From Flavobacterium resistens (GTDB lineage Bacteria > Bacteroidota > Bacteroidia > Flavobacteriales > Flavobacteriaceae): 64,000 bases of DNA. The position numbers and the translations under genes were made by a program. Positions within the stretch are counted from its first letter, which is position 1; the number at the start of each line of letters is the position of its first letter. The notes under the pieces are model-generated. The model worked only from the letters and a program-made list of their open reading frames with translations. It did no database searches and was not told the origin of the DNA. The DNA is taken from positions 744,001 through 808,000 of the forward strand of contig NZ_FXTA01000001.1 of NCBI RefSeq assembly GCF_900182645.1. Reading direction: 5' to 3'. Shown here piece after piece: positions 28,915-38,267 of the stretch.

Positions 28915-29376
28915 ATGGAATCAGAAATTACAGTAACCACACCAGAATCAGAAATTGTTACGACACGAATTCTGAATTTTCCGCAAGAACTGGTTTTTAA
29001 AGCCTGGAGTGATCCTGATCATTTAAAAAATTGGTGGGGACCAAAAGGTTTTACCAATACTTTTCATGAATTTAATTTTTGCGAAGGCGGAAAATGGAGC
29101 TTTATTATGCACGGTCCCGAAGTTGGAAATTATGCCAATGAATGCGAATTCATAAAAATAGACAAACCGAATCTTATTGCGTGGAAACGCCATTCTAAAC
29201 CGCTGTTCCAAATTCTGACAACATTTGAAACCGTTGCCGAAAATCAAACGAAAGTAGTTTTTAAAATGCTTTTTGAAACTGTTGAAGAATGCCAAAAACT
29301 GAAACCTTACGTTGTCGATAAAAATGAAGAAAACTTTGATAAACTCGAAGTTGAATTATCGAAAATGAAGTCATAA
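28915..29376 (+). CDS. SRPBCC/AHSA1 family protein
   Basis: This 153-residue cytoplasmic protein has the START-like fold of the Aha1 C-terminal family. Marks include TRILNFPQELVFKAWSDPDHLKNWWGP at the N-terminus (seen as the motif FPQELVFKAW then NWWGPKGF), FCEGGKWSF, and the C-terminal helix. Such proteins bind small hydrophobic molecules. Many are of unknown ligand and are sometimes annotated as activators of Hsp90 ATPase, which is unlikely here. The family call is secure and the ligand unknown. Confidence 0.85.
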   Translation: MESEITVTTPESEIVTTRILNFPQELVFKAWSDPDHLKNWWGPKGFTNTFHEFNFCEGGKWSFIMHGPEVGNYANECEFIKIDKPNLIAWKRHSKPLFQILTTFETVAENQTKVVFKMLFETVEECQKLKPYVVDKNEENFDKLEVELSKMKS

Positions 29377-29419
29377 ACATCTATAAAATATATCATATGG
29401 TAATTAATCGAGAAAGATT

Positions 29420-30523
29420 ATGTGTAGAGTTTATAATACCATTGGATGTCTGAATACTTTACAAATTCAACTTATCAGATATAATGCTGATCACTTTCAC
29501 ACATTAAATGAGCTGATTAATTTTCGGAAAAATTATCGTGCAAATGAAGAACAGATTATTGCTGATCATTCTCTATTTATAGAAGAAGAAAAAACAAGCC
29601 TCGAAAAAGATATTGCTGAACTAAACCTTGCTATTCCACAAAAGAAAATTGATCTTGAAGAACAACTAAAACAAAAACTTGACGATTTAAATCTGGAAAT
29701 TGAATACCTCCCCGAAACCCATTCCAGAATTATTCCAACAATAAAAGATTATTGGTTCAACCTTGTCATTTGCATAAAATTTTGGCTGGTACAACTTAAA
29801 TTCCATTTTGATATTTTACATTTTAATTATCAGGCAAAAAAACTACTTTCCAAAAAAAGCAAACAGTTAGAATACCTTTCTTCACATTTTCAGGATGCTG
29901 TAAATGAAAGCTGTTTCCCTGATATACAAGCACTCGAAAAGAAAAAAGAAATCGTTGAAAATTTAAACAACACAATTTATGGCGCAATTGGAGAGCAAAA
30001 AGTAGAAACCGCACTCAAAAAACTCTCTAACGATTATATTTTGATAAATGATTTTTGTTGCTCTTTCAATCCTCCAATCTATAATAAAAACAATAAAGAT
30101 CATATCCATTCTATTCAAATTGATCATCTGCTTTTGTCGCCAGCTGGTATCTTTTTAATTGAAACAAAAAATTGGAACAACAATTCCATAAATAATCCAG
30201 ATTTTCGATCTCCTGTTCAGCAAATTCTCAGAACTAATTTTGCATTATATAAAATGCTTAATAATGAATTAGGCAGCTTAAATAAAAATTTTGCCCGGCA
30301 ATATTGGGGAAACAGAAAAGTGCCTATCAAAAACGTGATTGTTTTTACCAACAATAAACCTATTGAGCAATTTGAATTTGTAAAAATTGTCACATTAGAC
30401 GAATTACTTCCTTATATAAAATACTTTGACGCAAGCTTTCTAAATGACGAGATTGAAATGGTTGCTGAGTTTCTTCTTAAATTTTCTGAACAAAGAAAAA
30501 ACCGCTCTAGATTAAGTGCTTAA
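29420..30523 (+). CDS. NERD domain (nuclease-related) protein
   Basis: This 367-residue protein has an N-terminal coiled coil (about 40-105), a hydrophobic segment near 115-130, and a C-terminal NERD domain (about 190-310). The NERD part shows the endonuclease-like pattern: GAIGEQKVETAL near residue 193, IDHLLLSPAGIFLIETKNW near 235 (the D...E.K arrangement), then NVIVFTNN. NERD proteins are predicted restriction-endonuclease-like nucleases. Whether this one cuts DNA is not known. It sits alone among unrelated genes. A role in DNA repair or defence is possible but not shown. Confidence 0.78.
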   Translation: MCRVYNTIGCLNTLQIQLIRYNADHFHTLNELINFRKNYRANEEQIIADHSLFIEEEKTSLEKDIAELNLAIPQKKIDLEEQLKQKLDDLNLEIEYLPETHSRIIPTIKDYWFNLVICIKFWLVQLKFHFDILHFNYQAKKLLSKKSKQLEYLSSHFQDAVNESCFPDIQALEKKKEIVENLNNTIYGAIGEQKVETALKKLSNDYILINDFCCSFNPPIYNKNNKDHIHSIQIDHLLLSPAGIFLIETKNWNNNSINNPDFRSPVQQILRTNFALYKMLNNELGSLNKNFARQYWGNRKVPIKNVIVFTNNKPIEQFEFVKIVTLDELLPYIKYFDASFLNDEIEMVAEFLLKFSEQRKNRSRLSA

Positions 30524-30614
30524 CGCAAATGTCATTTGGTTTTACTCCATAAATTTTAAAAATTCTCTTTAAAAAAAATAGTATATTTATCAAAAAACTA
30601 TCAAATCAAACCAC

Positions 30615-31397
30615 ATGAAAAAATTAATTTATTTCACTCTTCTGTTAATTACACCATTCTTTTACGCACAAAATAAAGTTGCCAAAAAACCTGAAACTGT
30701 CATTATAATCAACAATGAAATTGTAACAATGGCACAAGTTGAGAAATATGCTCAGGAAGGCAGAATCAAATCAATGAATAAAGGCGTTACAGAAGAAGAA
30801 AGAAACAAATTAGCCGAAAAATATGGTGATAAAATTGGAGACAGAGAATTTATAACGGTTGTTGAAGTTTTTACCGAACAAGAAAACCTTGGAAAAAAAA
30901 GCAGCGTTGCTGATGCACCAAAAAATGAAATTCCAAAGAAAACTGAAGAATATCTTTTAAACATAAATGATACTGCTAAAGATTTTACTTTGAAACTCCT
31001 TGATGGCAAAACAATAAAACTTTCTGATTTAAAAGGAAAAGTAGTTCTTGTCAATTTTTGGGCAACTTGGTGCGCACCATGTCTTCAGGAATTTTATGAT
31101 GTCCCGGCAAAAATTACAGAACCATTTAAAAACGATAATTTTATATTTTTGGCGATCTCAAGTGGCGAAGCTGAAAATCTCGTTGTAAAAAAAGCAACAA
31201 AACTAAAAAAAGATGGTCTTGATTTTAATTATGGAATCGATCCAGATAAAAAAATATGGAATGATTATGCAACAAATTCAATTCCAAAAAACTTCCTTAT
31301 TGACCAAAATGGAGTTATAAAATTTGCAACAACTGGAAATGTAGAAGAAAACTTAGATAATCTTGCCGCTGAAATCAAAAAACTACTTTCAAAATAA
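30615..31397 (+). CDS. Exported TlpA/ResA-like thioredoxin protein
   Basis: This 260-residue protein has a signal peptide ending near YAQ19, a lysine-rich N-terminal region, and a C-terminal AhpC/TSA-redoxin domain (about 115-260). The active site is WATWCAPC near residue 150 and the cis-proline segment is NSIPKNFLID near 228. It is likely a periplasmic thiol-disulfide oxidoreductase. It is a second, shorter member of the same family as the 24.7 kb gene and stands by itself. Confidence 0.88.
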   Translation: MKKLIYFTLLLITPFFYAQNKVAKKPETVIIINNEIVTMAQVEKYAQEGRIKSMNKGVTEEERNKLAEKYGDKIGDREFITVVEVFTEQENLGKKSSVADAPKNEIPKKTEEYLLNINDTAKDFTLKLLDGKTIKLSDLKGKVVLVNFWATWCAPCLQEFYDVPAKITEPFKNDNFIFLAISSGEAENLVVKKATKLKKDGLDFNYGIDPDKKIWNDYATNSIPKNFLIDQNGVIKFATTGNVEENLDNLAAEIKKLLSK

Positions 31398-31549
31398 GCC
31401 AAAGTACTTTCTTTAAATATTCATAAAATTTTGCTTGCTGGAAATTCCATTTGTTTTTATTCGTAATTTCGATTTTTAAAAAATGATTGTCTTTTTAGAT
31501 GAAAAAAATAGGCAGGCAATCGCAATAAAATTTAAATTACAATTACAAA

Positions 31550-31987
31550 ATGGCTTCATTTATTAAAGAAATTTCTTTTCGCTGGTCAGATTTAGACCCA
31601 AATTTTCACGTTCGTCATAGTGCTTATTACGATTTTGGTGCACAACATCGTATCGAAATCCTTGAAGAACTGGGATTGACTTTGAGAGTAATGCAAACGC
31701 AAGGTTTTGGTCCAGTTTTATTTAGAGAAGAATGTGTTTTTAGAAAAGAATTAAAACTTTCGGATAAAATTTTCATTCATACCAAAACTTCAAAAATGAA
31801 AGCCGATGCTTCACGCTGGTCCATCATTCATGAATTTAGAAGAGAAGACGATACACTTTGCGCAACCATTACTGTTGACGGTGCATGGATGGACACAAAA
31901 TTGAGAAAACTGGCTTCTCCAACACCAGAAATTGCAATCGAAGCGTTAAGTATCTTTCCAAAAAGCGATGATTTTGTTGGACTATAA
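31550..31987 (+). CDS. Acyl-CoA thioesterase (4-hydroxybenzoyl-CoA thioesterase-like hotdog fold)
   Basis: This 145-residue protein has the hotdog thioesterase pattern. FRWSDLDPNFHVRHSAYYDF near the N-terminus carries the catalytic Asp in the DxDxNxHV-type motif (seen as SDLDPNFHV), and the later strands FIHTKTSKM and TITVDGAWMD follow. It probably hydrolyses an acyl-CoA in the cytoplasm. It ends in a strong terminator. The substrate chain length is unknown. Confidence 0.82.
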   Translation: MASFIKEISFRWSDLDPNFHVRHSAYYDFGAQHRIEILEELGLTLRVMQTQGFGPVLFREECVFRKELKLSDKIFIHTKTSKMKADASRWSIIHEFRREDDTLCATITVDGAWMDTKLRKLASPTPEIAIEALSIFPKSDDFVGL

Positions 31988-32014
31988 AAACTAGCAAAAT
32001 TTATTTAACTTTAT

Positions 32015-32055
32015 AAAATCCAAAAAACAATATTGACAATTGTTTTTTGGATTTT
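32015..32055 (+). terminator. Rho-independent terminator of the thioesterase gene
   Basis: AAAATCCAAAAAACAAT at 32015-32031 pairs perfectly with 32039-32055 and is followed by T. The MscS gene begins 20 bases later, which argues against any MscS start inside the hairpin. Confidence 0.85.
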
Positions 32056-32075
32056 TTTTCTCAAAATCAAAATCT

Positions 32076-32912
32076 ATGATTGATTACGTAAAAGACTTTA
32101 GAATTGTATTTTTTATCGTTATTATCGCCATTGTAACTATAGTTTTGGGCGCTTTAACAGATAAAATTCTTCGTTATTTTTTATACCGAAAACTAAACGA
32201 CAAAGAATATGATGCCACTGGTTTTAGATTCTTAAAACATTTAGTTATAACCGTAATCTACATTCTTGGATTTGCTTTTGCCTTAATCCAAATTCCTGAA
32301 TTTAAAATCATCGGACATTCATTTTTAGCTGGCGCCGGTGTTATTTCTCTCGTCGCTGGTTTAGCTTCGCAACAAGCTTTAAGCAATATTGTCAGCGGAA
32401 TCTTTTTGGTGATTTTTAAACCTTTCAAAATCAACGATAAAATCACAATCAACAATTTTGTCGGAACAGTTGAAGATATCAATTTAAGACAAGTCGTTTT
32501 GAAAGATGCTGAAAACAATCGAATTATAATTCCAAATTCCGTTATCAGTAACCAAATTATTGTCAATACAAACATGCACGATACCAAATGTTGCAAAATA
32601 ATTGAAATTGGAATTGGTTATGATTCTGATCTCGAAAAAGCATTGGAAATCATGAAAGATGAAATTGCCAAACATCCGTTTTTTATTGATACACGCACTA
32701 AAGAAGCCAAAAGTCAAAAAGCACCTCTTGTTGTGGCGCGAGTTGTAGCTCTCGCCGATTCAAGCGTGAATTTAAAAGCTTGGGCTTGGGCAAAAAACTC
32801 TACAGACGGTTTTATAATGTATTGTGATCTACTGCAAAGCATTAAAAAACGTTTTGATGAAGCCAAAATCGATATTCCGTATCAGCAAAGAGTGGTGACA
32901 ATTAAGCAGTAA
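32076..32912 (+). CDS. MscS family small-conductance mechanosensitive channel
   Basis: This is 278 residues from the ATG at 32076; an upstream TTG frame extension lies inside a terminator and was dropped. It has three membrane helices, the third being the glycine/alanine-rich pore helix (LAGAGVISLVAGLASQQALSN, around residues 83-105). The MscS beta domain follows (PFKINDKITINNFVGTVEDI near 120; IIIPNSVISNQII near 150) and then the cytoplasmic cage. It opens under hypo-osmotic tension to release solutes. It converges with the gene ending at 32914. Confidence 0.93.
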   Translation: MIDYVKDFRIVFFIVIIAIVTIVLGALTDKILRYFLYRKLNDKEYDATGFRFLKHLVITVIYILGFAFALIQIPEFKIIGHSFLAGAGVISLVAGLASQQALSNIVSGIFLVIFKPFKINDKITINNFVGTVEDINLRQVVLKDAENNRIIIPNSVISNQIIVNTNMHDTKCCKIIEIGIGYDSDLEKALEIMKDEIAKHPFFIDTRTKEAKSQKAPLVVARVVALADSSVNLKAWAWAKNSTDGFIMYCDLLQSIKKRFDEAKIDIPYQQRVVTIKQ

Positions 32913-32913
32913 T

Positions 32914-33606
32914 TTACTCAAACTTAAGTCCGAAGTTTACTTTCTCAAAAGTCGTACTGCATGAAAAGGCAAATCGGCCAACATTTACAGTTCCGAAGAT
33001 TCCTCCCACTGAATGTCCTGAATAAAATCCGCCGGCTGAAAATCGATGAAGCTGATATTTCAAAGCAATATCATTCACTCTTGAACTAAGTTGCCCAAAA
33101 GCAATCACATGGGGTATAATTTCATAACTTCCAAAAACTTTCGGAACCAATTTTTTATAATAATCAAAACTTTCATCGGTTTCATAATCCACACTTGTTG
33201 AATGCAGATTTTCAAGATTTCCGCCAATATAAGTGTTTTCAGAAAAATGCCATGAAACACTAAAACCTGTAAAAGTTCCGTCGTAACCACTCCGCGATTC
33301 GAGATATCCCACACCAATCGTGGCTCTGAAATTACCGCAAATTTTTCCGATGTAGCCAATGTAAGTCCGATCAATTTCCGACTTGTCAATTCCAGCGCCA
33401 AAAATAATGTCATCATCACACATACTAAAAGCATACTGAAAATAAGCCGAATATTGATTTTCATTGGCCGCGACAACGCTTCGGCCTTTATCCAGATCGA
33501 TATTTGCAGAAATTAAGGTTGAGTTTATAACGGCGAAATCAAATGTGTTGATTTCTTGGGCAAATGTGGGGACTGTGAGCAGGAATAAAAGTATCGTTTT
33601 TTTCAT
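32914..33606 (-). CDS. Predicted outer-membrane beta-barrel protein, unknown function
   Basis: This 230-residue protein has a signal peptide ending near FAQ17 and alternating amphipathic strands with many aromatic residues. It ends in FGLKFE, a pattern fitting an outer-membrane barrel with a terminal aromatic strand. No family was recognised. Its stop is one base away from the MscS stop on the other strand. No transcriptional partner is evident. Confidence 0.65.
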   Translation of the reverse strand: MKKTILLFLLTVPTFAQEINTFDFAVINSTLISANIDLDKGRSVVAANENQYSAYFQYAFSMCDDDIIFGAGIDKSEIDRTYIGYIGKICGNFRATIGVGYLESRSGYDGTFTGFSVSWHFSENTYIGGNLENLHSTSVDYETDESFDYYKKLVPKVFGSYEIIPHVIAFGQLSSRVNDIALKYQLHRFSAGGFYSGHSVGGIFGTVNVGRFAFSCSTTFEKVNFGLKFE

Positions 33607-33888
33607 AATACTATTTTTTTAGCTTACAACATTCTGATACTAAATTACATACATTTTCCTTATTAATAAAAGAACTTCCCTAAAATGCTACATTACCCGT
33701 CAAAATGCATTATTTTCAAAATCAGCATCATTTAATCGATAAAATTTCAAAAAATCATCGATTATTAACATTAAAAATCATTAAATTATTCCGAATGCTC
33801 TTTTTCTGATAACTTTAAGACATTAATTTTTGCATTTCCAAATGGTTAACGGTAATTTTATAGTTCTTAACCCATAATTGGCCCTGAA

Positions 33889-34881
33889 ATGAAAATTGCA
33901 AAGCTTTTATTGTTCCTGTTTCCTTTTTTGGTTTTCGCGCAAGATGCCAATATTAAACCTCTAGATATTAATTTGACGAATTACGAATATCCTTATCCCG
34001 TTCAATTTTTAGAATTGACCAGCCAGCGCCAATACATGCAAATGTTTTATATGGATGTAACTCCGGAAAATTACAACAACAAAAATGTGGTACTTCTTCA
34101 CGGAAAAAATTTCAACGGAGCATATTGGGAAACTACTATAAAAGCTTTAAACGCAGCAGGTTTTCGAGTAATTGTTCCCGATCAGATTGGCTTTGGAAAA
34201 TCATCTAAACCCGATAATTTTCAATATACATTTCAGCAATTGGCAGAAAACACCAAAAAATTATTAGATCATCTTGGAATTGGGAAAGCAACTATTTTAG
34301 GACATTCGATGGGCGGAATGCTGGCAACTCGCTTCGCCTTGATGTATCCTGAAATGACGGAAAAATTAGTTTTAGAAAACCCAATTGGTTTGGAAGACTG
34401 GAAATTAGTAGTTCCTTACAAGCCTGTAGATTGGTGGTACGAGTCAGAATTGAAACAGAACTTTCAGACCATCAAAAATTATCAAATGGCTAATTATTAT
34501 AACGGGAAATGGAACGCCAATTATCAAAAATGGGCCGAACTCAGTGCCGGTTGGACAACAGATCCGGAATATGAAAAAGTTGCGTGGAATTCGGCACTTT
34601 TATATGAAATGATATTTACACAGCCCGTTTTATATGAATTCAAAAACCTTCAGGTTCCTACGCTTTTAATTATTGGCACGAGAGACAAAACGGCTTTAGG
34701 AAAACCTTTAGTTTCAGAAGATATTCAGGCAACAATGGGAAATTACGCCGAATTAGGCAAACGAACTCAAAAAGCAATTCCGAATTCAAAACTGGTTGAA
34801 ATTCCAAATACGGGACATTTGCCACATATTGAATCTTTTGATCAATTTATAAAACCATTAATCGTATTTTTGAAAGAATAA
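33889..34881 (+). CDS. Exported alpha/beta hydrolase
   Basis: This 330-residue protein has a signal peptide ending near FAQ18 and a standard alpha/beta-hydrolase fold. Motifs: LLHGKNFNGAYW near residue 68, the nucleophile serine in GHSMGG near 143, and the catalytic histidine in GHLPH near 308. D in GTRDKT near 263 is the likely acid. A small helical cap lies between. It may act as an esterase or lipase-like enzyme in the periplasm. It leads a run of same-strand genes. The upstream 282-base gap holds no gene and no clear promoter. Confidence 0.86.
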   Translation: MKIAKLLLFLFPFLVFAQDANIKPLDINLTNYEYPYPVQFLELTSQRQYMQMFYMDVTPENYNNKNVVLLHGKNFNGAYWETTIKALNAAGFRVIVPDQIGFGKSSKPDNFQYTFQQLAENTKKLLDHLGIGKATILGHSMGGMLATRFALMYPEMTEKLVLENPIGLEDWKLVVPYKPVDWWYESELKQNFQTIKNYQMANYYNGKWNANYQKWAELSAGWTTDPEYEKVAWNSALLYEMIFTQPVLYEFKNLQVPTLLIIGTRDKTALGKPLVSEDIQATMGNYAELGKRTQKAIPNSKLVEIPNTGHLPHIESFDQFIKPLIVFLKE

Positions 34882-34901
34882 TTAATTAAAACCACACTAT
34901 T

Positions 34902-35291
34902 ATGTTTACTATCGACCAAATCAAAGAAGCACATTCTAAAGTAAAAAGCGGTGCTGATTTTCCAAACTATATTCAAGATTTAATCATTCTTGGCGTAAAA
35001 GGTTATGATACTTTTGTACATGACGGAAGTGTTGTTTATTTTGGATTAAATAACTATACTGCTTCAGCTGAAGAAAAATATCCTGAAATAAAAGTCGCTG
35101 ATTTTCCTAACAAAGAACTTTTCATCGAACTTTTAGTAAAACATCAACATGGTGAAACCGATTATATGACTTTCTGTACACATTGTGCACAATGCGGAAT
35201 CGCAAAATGGCGTGTTAATATTGTCGAAATGACTTGTACTTATTTTGATAAATCAGAGAACGAAATTCTAATCGAAAAAATCCCTAGTTAA
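34902..35291 (+). CDS. DUF1398 family protein
   Basis: This 129-residue cytoplasmic protein matches the DUF1398 (YbcV-like) pattern, with FTIDQIKEAHSKVKSGADFP at the start (seen as IKEAHSKVKSG), a GVKGYDTFV strand, and a later cysteine-rich stretch TFCTHCAQCGIAKW. The cysteines could bind metal, but this is not typical of characterised members. It starts 20 bases after the hydrolase gene and precedes the ThuA-like gene by 11 bases. The family has no known function. Confidence 0.75.
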   Translation: MFTIDQIKEAHSKVKSGADFPNYIQDLIILGVKGYDTFVHDGSVVYFGLNNYTASAEEKYPEIKVADFPNKELFIELLVKHQHGETDYMTFCTHCAQCGIAKWRVNIVEMTCTYFDKSENEILIEKIPS

Positions 35292-35302
35292 TTTTTAAAA
35301 AT

Positions 35303-36145
35303 ATGAAGATTTTTAATCAAAGAATAAATTTAGTTTTAGCAGCACTTTTTCTAATTTGTTTAACAGGTTTTTCACAACATAAAAAAGAAAAAACAAAATT
35401 TAAAGTAATTGCATTTTATACAGGCAAAAATGATCAGGCACACATTAGTTTTGTGCACGAAGCCAATAAATGGTTTCCAAAAATTGCCGAAGAAAATCAT
35501 TTTGTATACGATTCAACAAGCAATTGGGACAATCTGAACGCAAAGTTTTTAGCTAATTATCAAGTCGTTTTGTTTTTAGACACAAGACCAGAAACTCCCT
35601 CTCAGCGCGAAGCTTTTCAGAAATATATGGAAAATGGCGGAGGTTTTATTGGTTTTCATTTTTCAGCTTTTGCATTAAATAATTCTTCTTACCCACAAAA
35701 CTGGGATTGGTACCATAATACTTTTCTGGGATCAGGAGAATATGGAAGTAATACATGGAGACCGACATCGGCAATTTTAAGAGTTGAAAATCAGGATCCG
35801 ATAACTAAAGGCATTCCTAAAACTTTCAAATCACAGCCAAACGAATGGTATCGATGGGGTAATGATTTGACAAAAAATCCAGACATCAAAATTCTGTTAG
35901 CAATTGACGAAAGCAGTTTTCCGTTAGGAACGGGCCCAAAAGCACATGAAATTTGGCATAGCGGTTATTATCCTGTCGTTTGGACGAATAAAAAGTACAA
36001 AATGCTTTATGTAAATATGGGACATAATGATATTGATTATGAAGGAAAAACAAACAAAACGCTTTCGTATACATTTGAAAATGAAACACAAAACAAAGTA
36101 ATTTTGAATGCTTTGCTTTTGTTTGGAAATAAAAAAAGTAAATAA
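35303..36145 (+). CDS. Exported ThuA-like protein (trehalose-utilization/glutamine amidotransferase-like fold)
   Basis: This 280-residue protein has a signal peptide ending near FSQ25 and a ThuA-like flavodoxin/GATase fold. FKVIAFYTGKNDQAH begins the domain (seen as VIAFYTGKND), then VVLFLDTRPETPSQREAF, GGGFIGFHFSAF, and GHNDIDYEG near the end. ThuA family proteins are linked to sugar metabolism, but secreted Bacteroidota versions have no settled function. It lies in a close-spaced series with the DUF1398 and sulfurtransferase genes. Confidence 0.82.
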   Translation: MKIFNQRINLVLAALFLICLTGFSQHKKEKTKFKVIAFYTGKNDQAHISFVHEANKWFPKIAEENHFVYDSTSNWDNLNAKFLANYQVVLFLDTRPETPSQREAFQKYMENGGGFIGFHFSAFALNNSSYPQNWDWYHNTFLGSGEYGSNTWRPTSAILRVENQDPITKGIPKTFKSQPNEWYRWGNDLTKNPDIKILLAIDESSFPLGTGPKAHEIWHSGYYPVVWTNKKYKMLYVNMGHNDIDYEGKTNKTLSYTFENETQNKVILNALLLFGNKKSK

Positions 36146-36153
36146 ATTTCAAA

Positions 36154-37002
36154 ATGTCAGACAAACTTTCTCCAATTATAAATTCTAAAGAATTAATTCA
36201 GTTGTCACATTCAACATCTATTGTTTTAATCGACGCCAGAGCCGGACTAAATGCGCAGGAAAATTATCAAAAAGAGCATTTAAAAAGCGCTCGCTATGTT
36301 GATTTGAACAAAGATTTAGCAACAGTTGATTGTAATCCGAAAAATGGCGGAAGACATCCTCTTCCATCGTTAGAAAAATTTGCTGATGTACTTTCTAAAA
36401 TAGGAATTTCGCCAGAAAGTCATATCGTAATTTATGATGACAAAAACGGCTCCAATGCAGCATCGAGATTTTGGTGGATGTTAAGAGCAATTGGACACGA
36501 AAAAGTTCAGGTTTTAAATGGAGGTTTGCAAGAAGCTGTAAAAGCAGGATTTTCTACAAGTTCAGAAATTGAACAATTTGAACAAAGCCATTATCCAGTT
36601 TCAAATTGGAAATTAGCTTTAGCCGATATTGAAGAAGTTGAAAAAGCCCGAAAAAGCAATGAAAATATCGTAATAGATGTAAGAGACAAAAATCGATTTG
36701 ATGGCTTAACAGAACCACTTGATTTAATCGCCGGACATATTCCAGGTGCAATTAATGTTCCGTTTAGTGAAAATTTAGATGAAGATGGATTATACAAATC
36801 TCCTGAAATTTTAAAAGAAAAATACAATGCCATTTTAGGCGATATTAATTCCGAAAATGTAATCGTACATTGCGGTTCAGGCGTAACAGCCTGCCACACC
36901 TTACTTGCAATGGATTATGCCGGAATTCCAATTCCAAAACTTTATGTAGGTTCATGGAGCGAATGGTCAAGAAATGGCCGCGAAATGGCAACAAAAAACT
37001 AG
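36154..37002 (+). CDS. sseA: Sulfurtransferase with two rhodanese domains
   Basis: This 282-residue cytoplasmic protein has two rhodanese modules (about 10-130 and 155-275). The second carries the active loop with HCGSGVTAC, so the catalytic cysteine is near residue 236. CGSGVTAC is the loop typical of 3-mercaptopyruvate sulfurtransferases. The first module is inactive, as usual (VIYDDKNGSNAAS). It transfers sulfane sulfur to an acceptor such as cyanide or a thiol. It starts 8 bases after the ThuA-like gene. Confidence 0.9.
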   Translation: MSDKLSPIINSKELIQLSHSTSIVLIDARAGLNAQENYQKEHLKSARYVDLNKDLATVDCNPKNGGRHPLPSLEKFADVLSKIGISPESHIVIYDDKNGSNAASRFWWMLRAIGHEKVQVLNGGLQEAVKAGFSTSSEIEQFEQSHYPVSNWKLALADIEEVEKARKSNENIVIDVRDKNRFDGLTEPLDLIAGHIPGAINVPFSENLDEDGLYKSPEILKEKYNAILGDINSENVIVHCGSGVTACHTLLAMDYAGIPIPKLYVGSWSEWSRNGREMATKN

Positions 37003-37025
37003 AATAATTATTTTAAGATTTTATA

Positions 37026-38267
37026 ATGCAACACTGGGACATACTTTTATCTAACCAGGTAAACAAAAAAGCTTTTATAGACAATATAATCAATAGCGAA
37101 GCAAAAGGAGAATTAGCCTTTTTCAACAATAAAAAAGGAATTCTGTTCTCAGATATCGCAATTGAAAAATTCATTGAAAAAGAGTATCAATATGACATCG
37201 TAGAAGCTTCTCCGGAATCGCATCGTCAATTGAGGACTTTTTCTTCGGGCGAACGTAAAAAAGAGTTTTTAAAATACTGCATAAGCCAAAAACCTGATTT
37301 TATCATTTTTGACAATCCATTTGATCATTTGGATCAGGCATCGCGTGTTGTGCTAGCAGAATCCCTAAAAAAGCTGACGGATGAAATTGCCATAATCCAA
37401 ATCGTAAATCGCGTTTCAGATGTTTTAGAATTTGTTCCTAATAAAGCGCAAATAAAAGACAACTCATTTGAATTACATCCTATTTCAAAAACCGAAAATC
37501 ATTTTAAAACCTTAAATACAGCTGCAATTCCAAAAGCAATTGAACCACATTCTTTCCATGAAAGTGTGCTGATCAAAATGGAGGAAGTTTCGGTAAGTTA
37601 CGAAGAACGCAAAATTATAGACAAAATTTCCTGGACAATAAAGCAAGGCGAATTTTGGCAGTTAATCGGCCCAAACGGTTCTGGAAAAAGTACTATTTTA
37701 TCATTGATTACTGGCGACAACCCAAAAGGTTTTGGTCAGGATTTGTATTTATTTGGAAGAAAAAAAGGAAGCGGAGAAAGCGTTTGGGACATCAAAAAAC
37801 AAATCGGAATCTTCACCACTTCTATGACCGATTTATTTCAGAAAGGTCATACTTTGGAACAAATGATTCTTTCCGGTTTTTTTGATTCCATCGGACTTTA
37901 TAACGAACCGACAACACATCAACTGCAAATTGTAAATCAATGGCTTGATGTAATTGAAATGACTCATTTACGCAAAAAACGCTTTATCGACCTTTCAATC
38001 GGGCAGCAAAGAGTTGCTTTGATTGTTCGCGCCGTTTTAAAACATCCGCCATTATTGATTTTAGATGAACCTGTAGAAGGTTTAGACGACGAAAATGTAG
38101 ATTTAGTAATTCAGCTTATCAATACGATAAAACAAGAAACAAATGTTGCTATTTTATACGTTTCACACCGAATTGAAGTCGGTCTCGCTCCTACTTCTGT
38201 TTTCGAGCTTTTGCCATCAGAAACAGGCTCAATTGGAAAAATAAAATTTCAAAAATTAGTTAATTAG
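37026..38267 (+). CDS. ModF-like tandem ABC ATPase with a degenerate first domain
   Basis: This 413-residue soluble protein has two ABC ATPase modules. The second (about 185-410) is complete: GPNGSGKST near residue 218, LSIGQQR signature near 322, and LLILDEPVEGLDD near 345. The first (about 1-150) keeps a signature-like FSSGERKK and a Walker B-like FIIFDNPFDHLD, but I see no Walker A loop. It cannot bind ATP in the usual way unless part of the gene is missing. No membrane partner is encoded nearby. ModF proteins are named from molybdate operons, but their role is not settled. Confidence 0.82.
   Translation: MQHWDILLSNQVNKKAFIDNIINSEAKGELAFFNNKKGILFSDIAIEKFIEKEYQYDIVEASPESHRQLRTFSSGERKKEFLKYCISQKPDFIIFDNPFDHLDQASRVVLAESLKKLTDEIAIIQIVNRVSDVLEFVPNKAQIKDNSFELHPISKTENHFKTLNTAAIPKAIEPHSFHESVLIKMEEVSVSYEERKIIDKISWTIKQGEFWQLIGPNGSGKSTILSLITGDNPKGFGQDLYLFGRKKGSGESVWDIKKQIGIFTTSMTDLFQKGHTLEQMILSGFFDSIGLYNEPTTHQLQIVNQWLDVIEMTHLRKKRFIDLSIGQQRVALIVRAVLKHPPLLILDEPVEGLDDENVDLVIQLINTIKQETNVAILYVSHRIEVGLAPTSVFELLPSETGSIGKIKFQKLVN

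Noticed and set aside
32040..32075. TTG-initiated extension of the MscS gene
   Set aside because: The extension lies in the right arm of the preceding terminator. The ATG at 32076 begins the conserved region.
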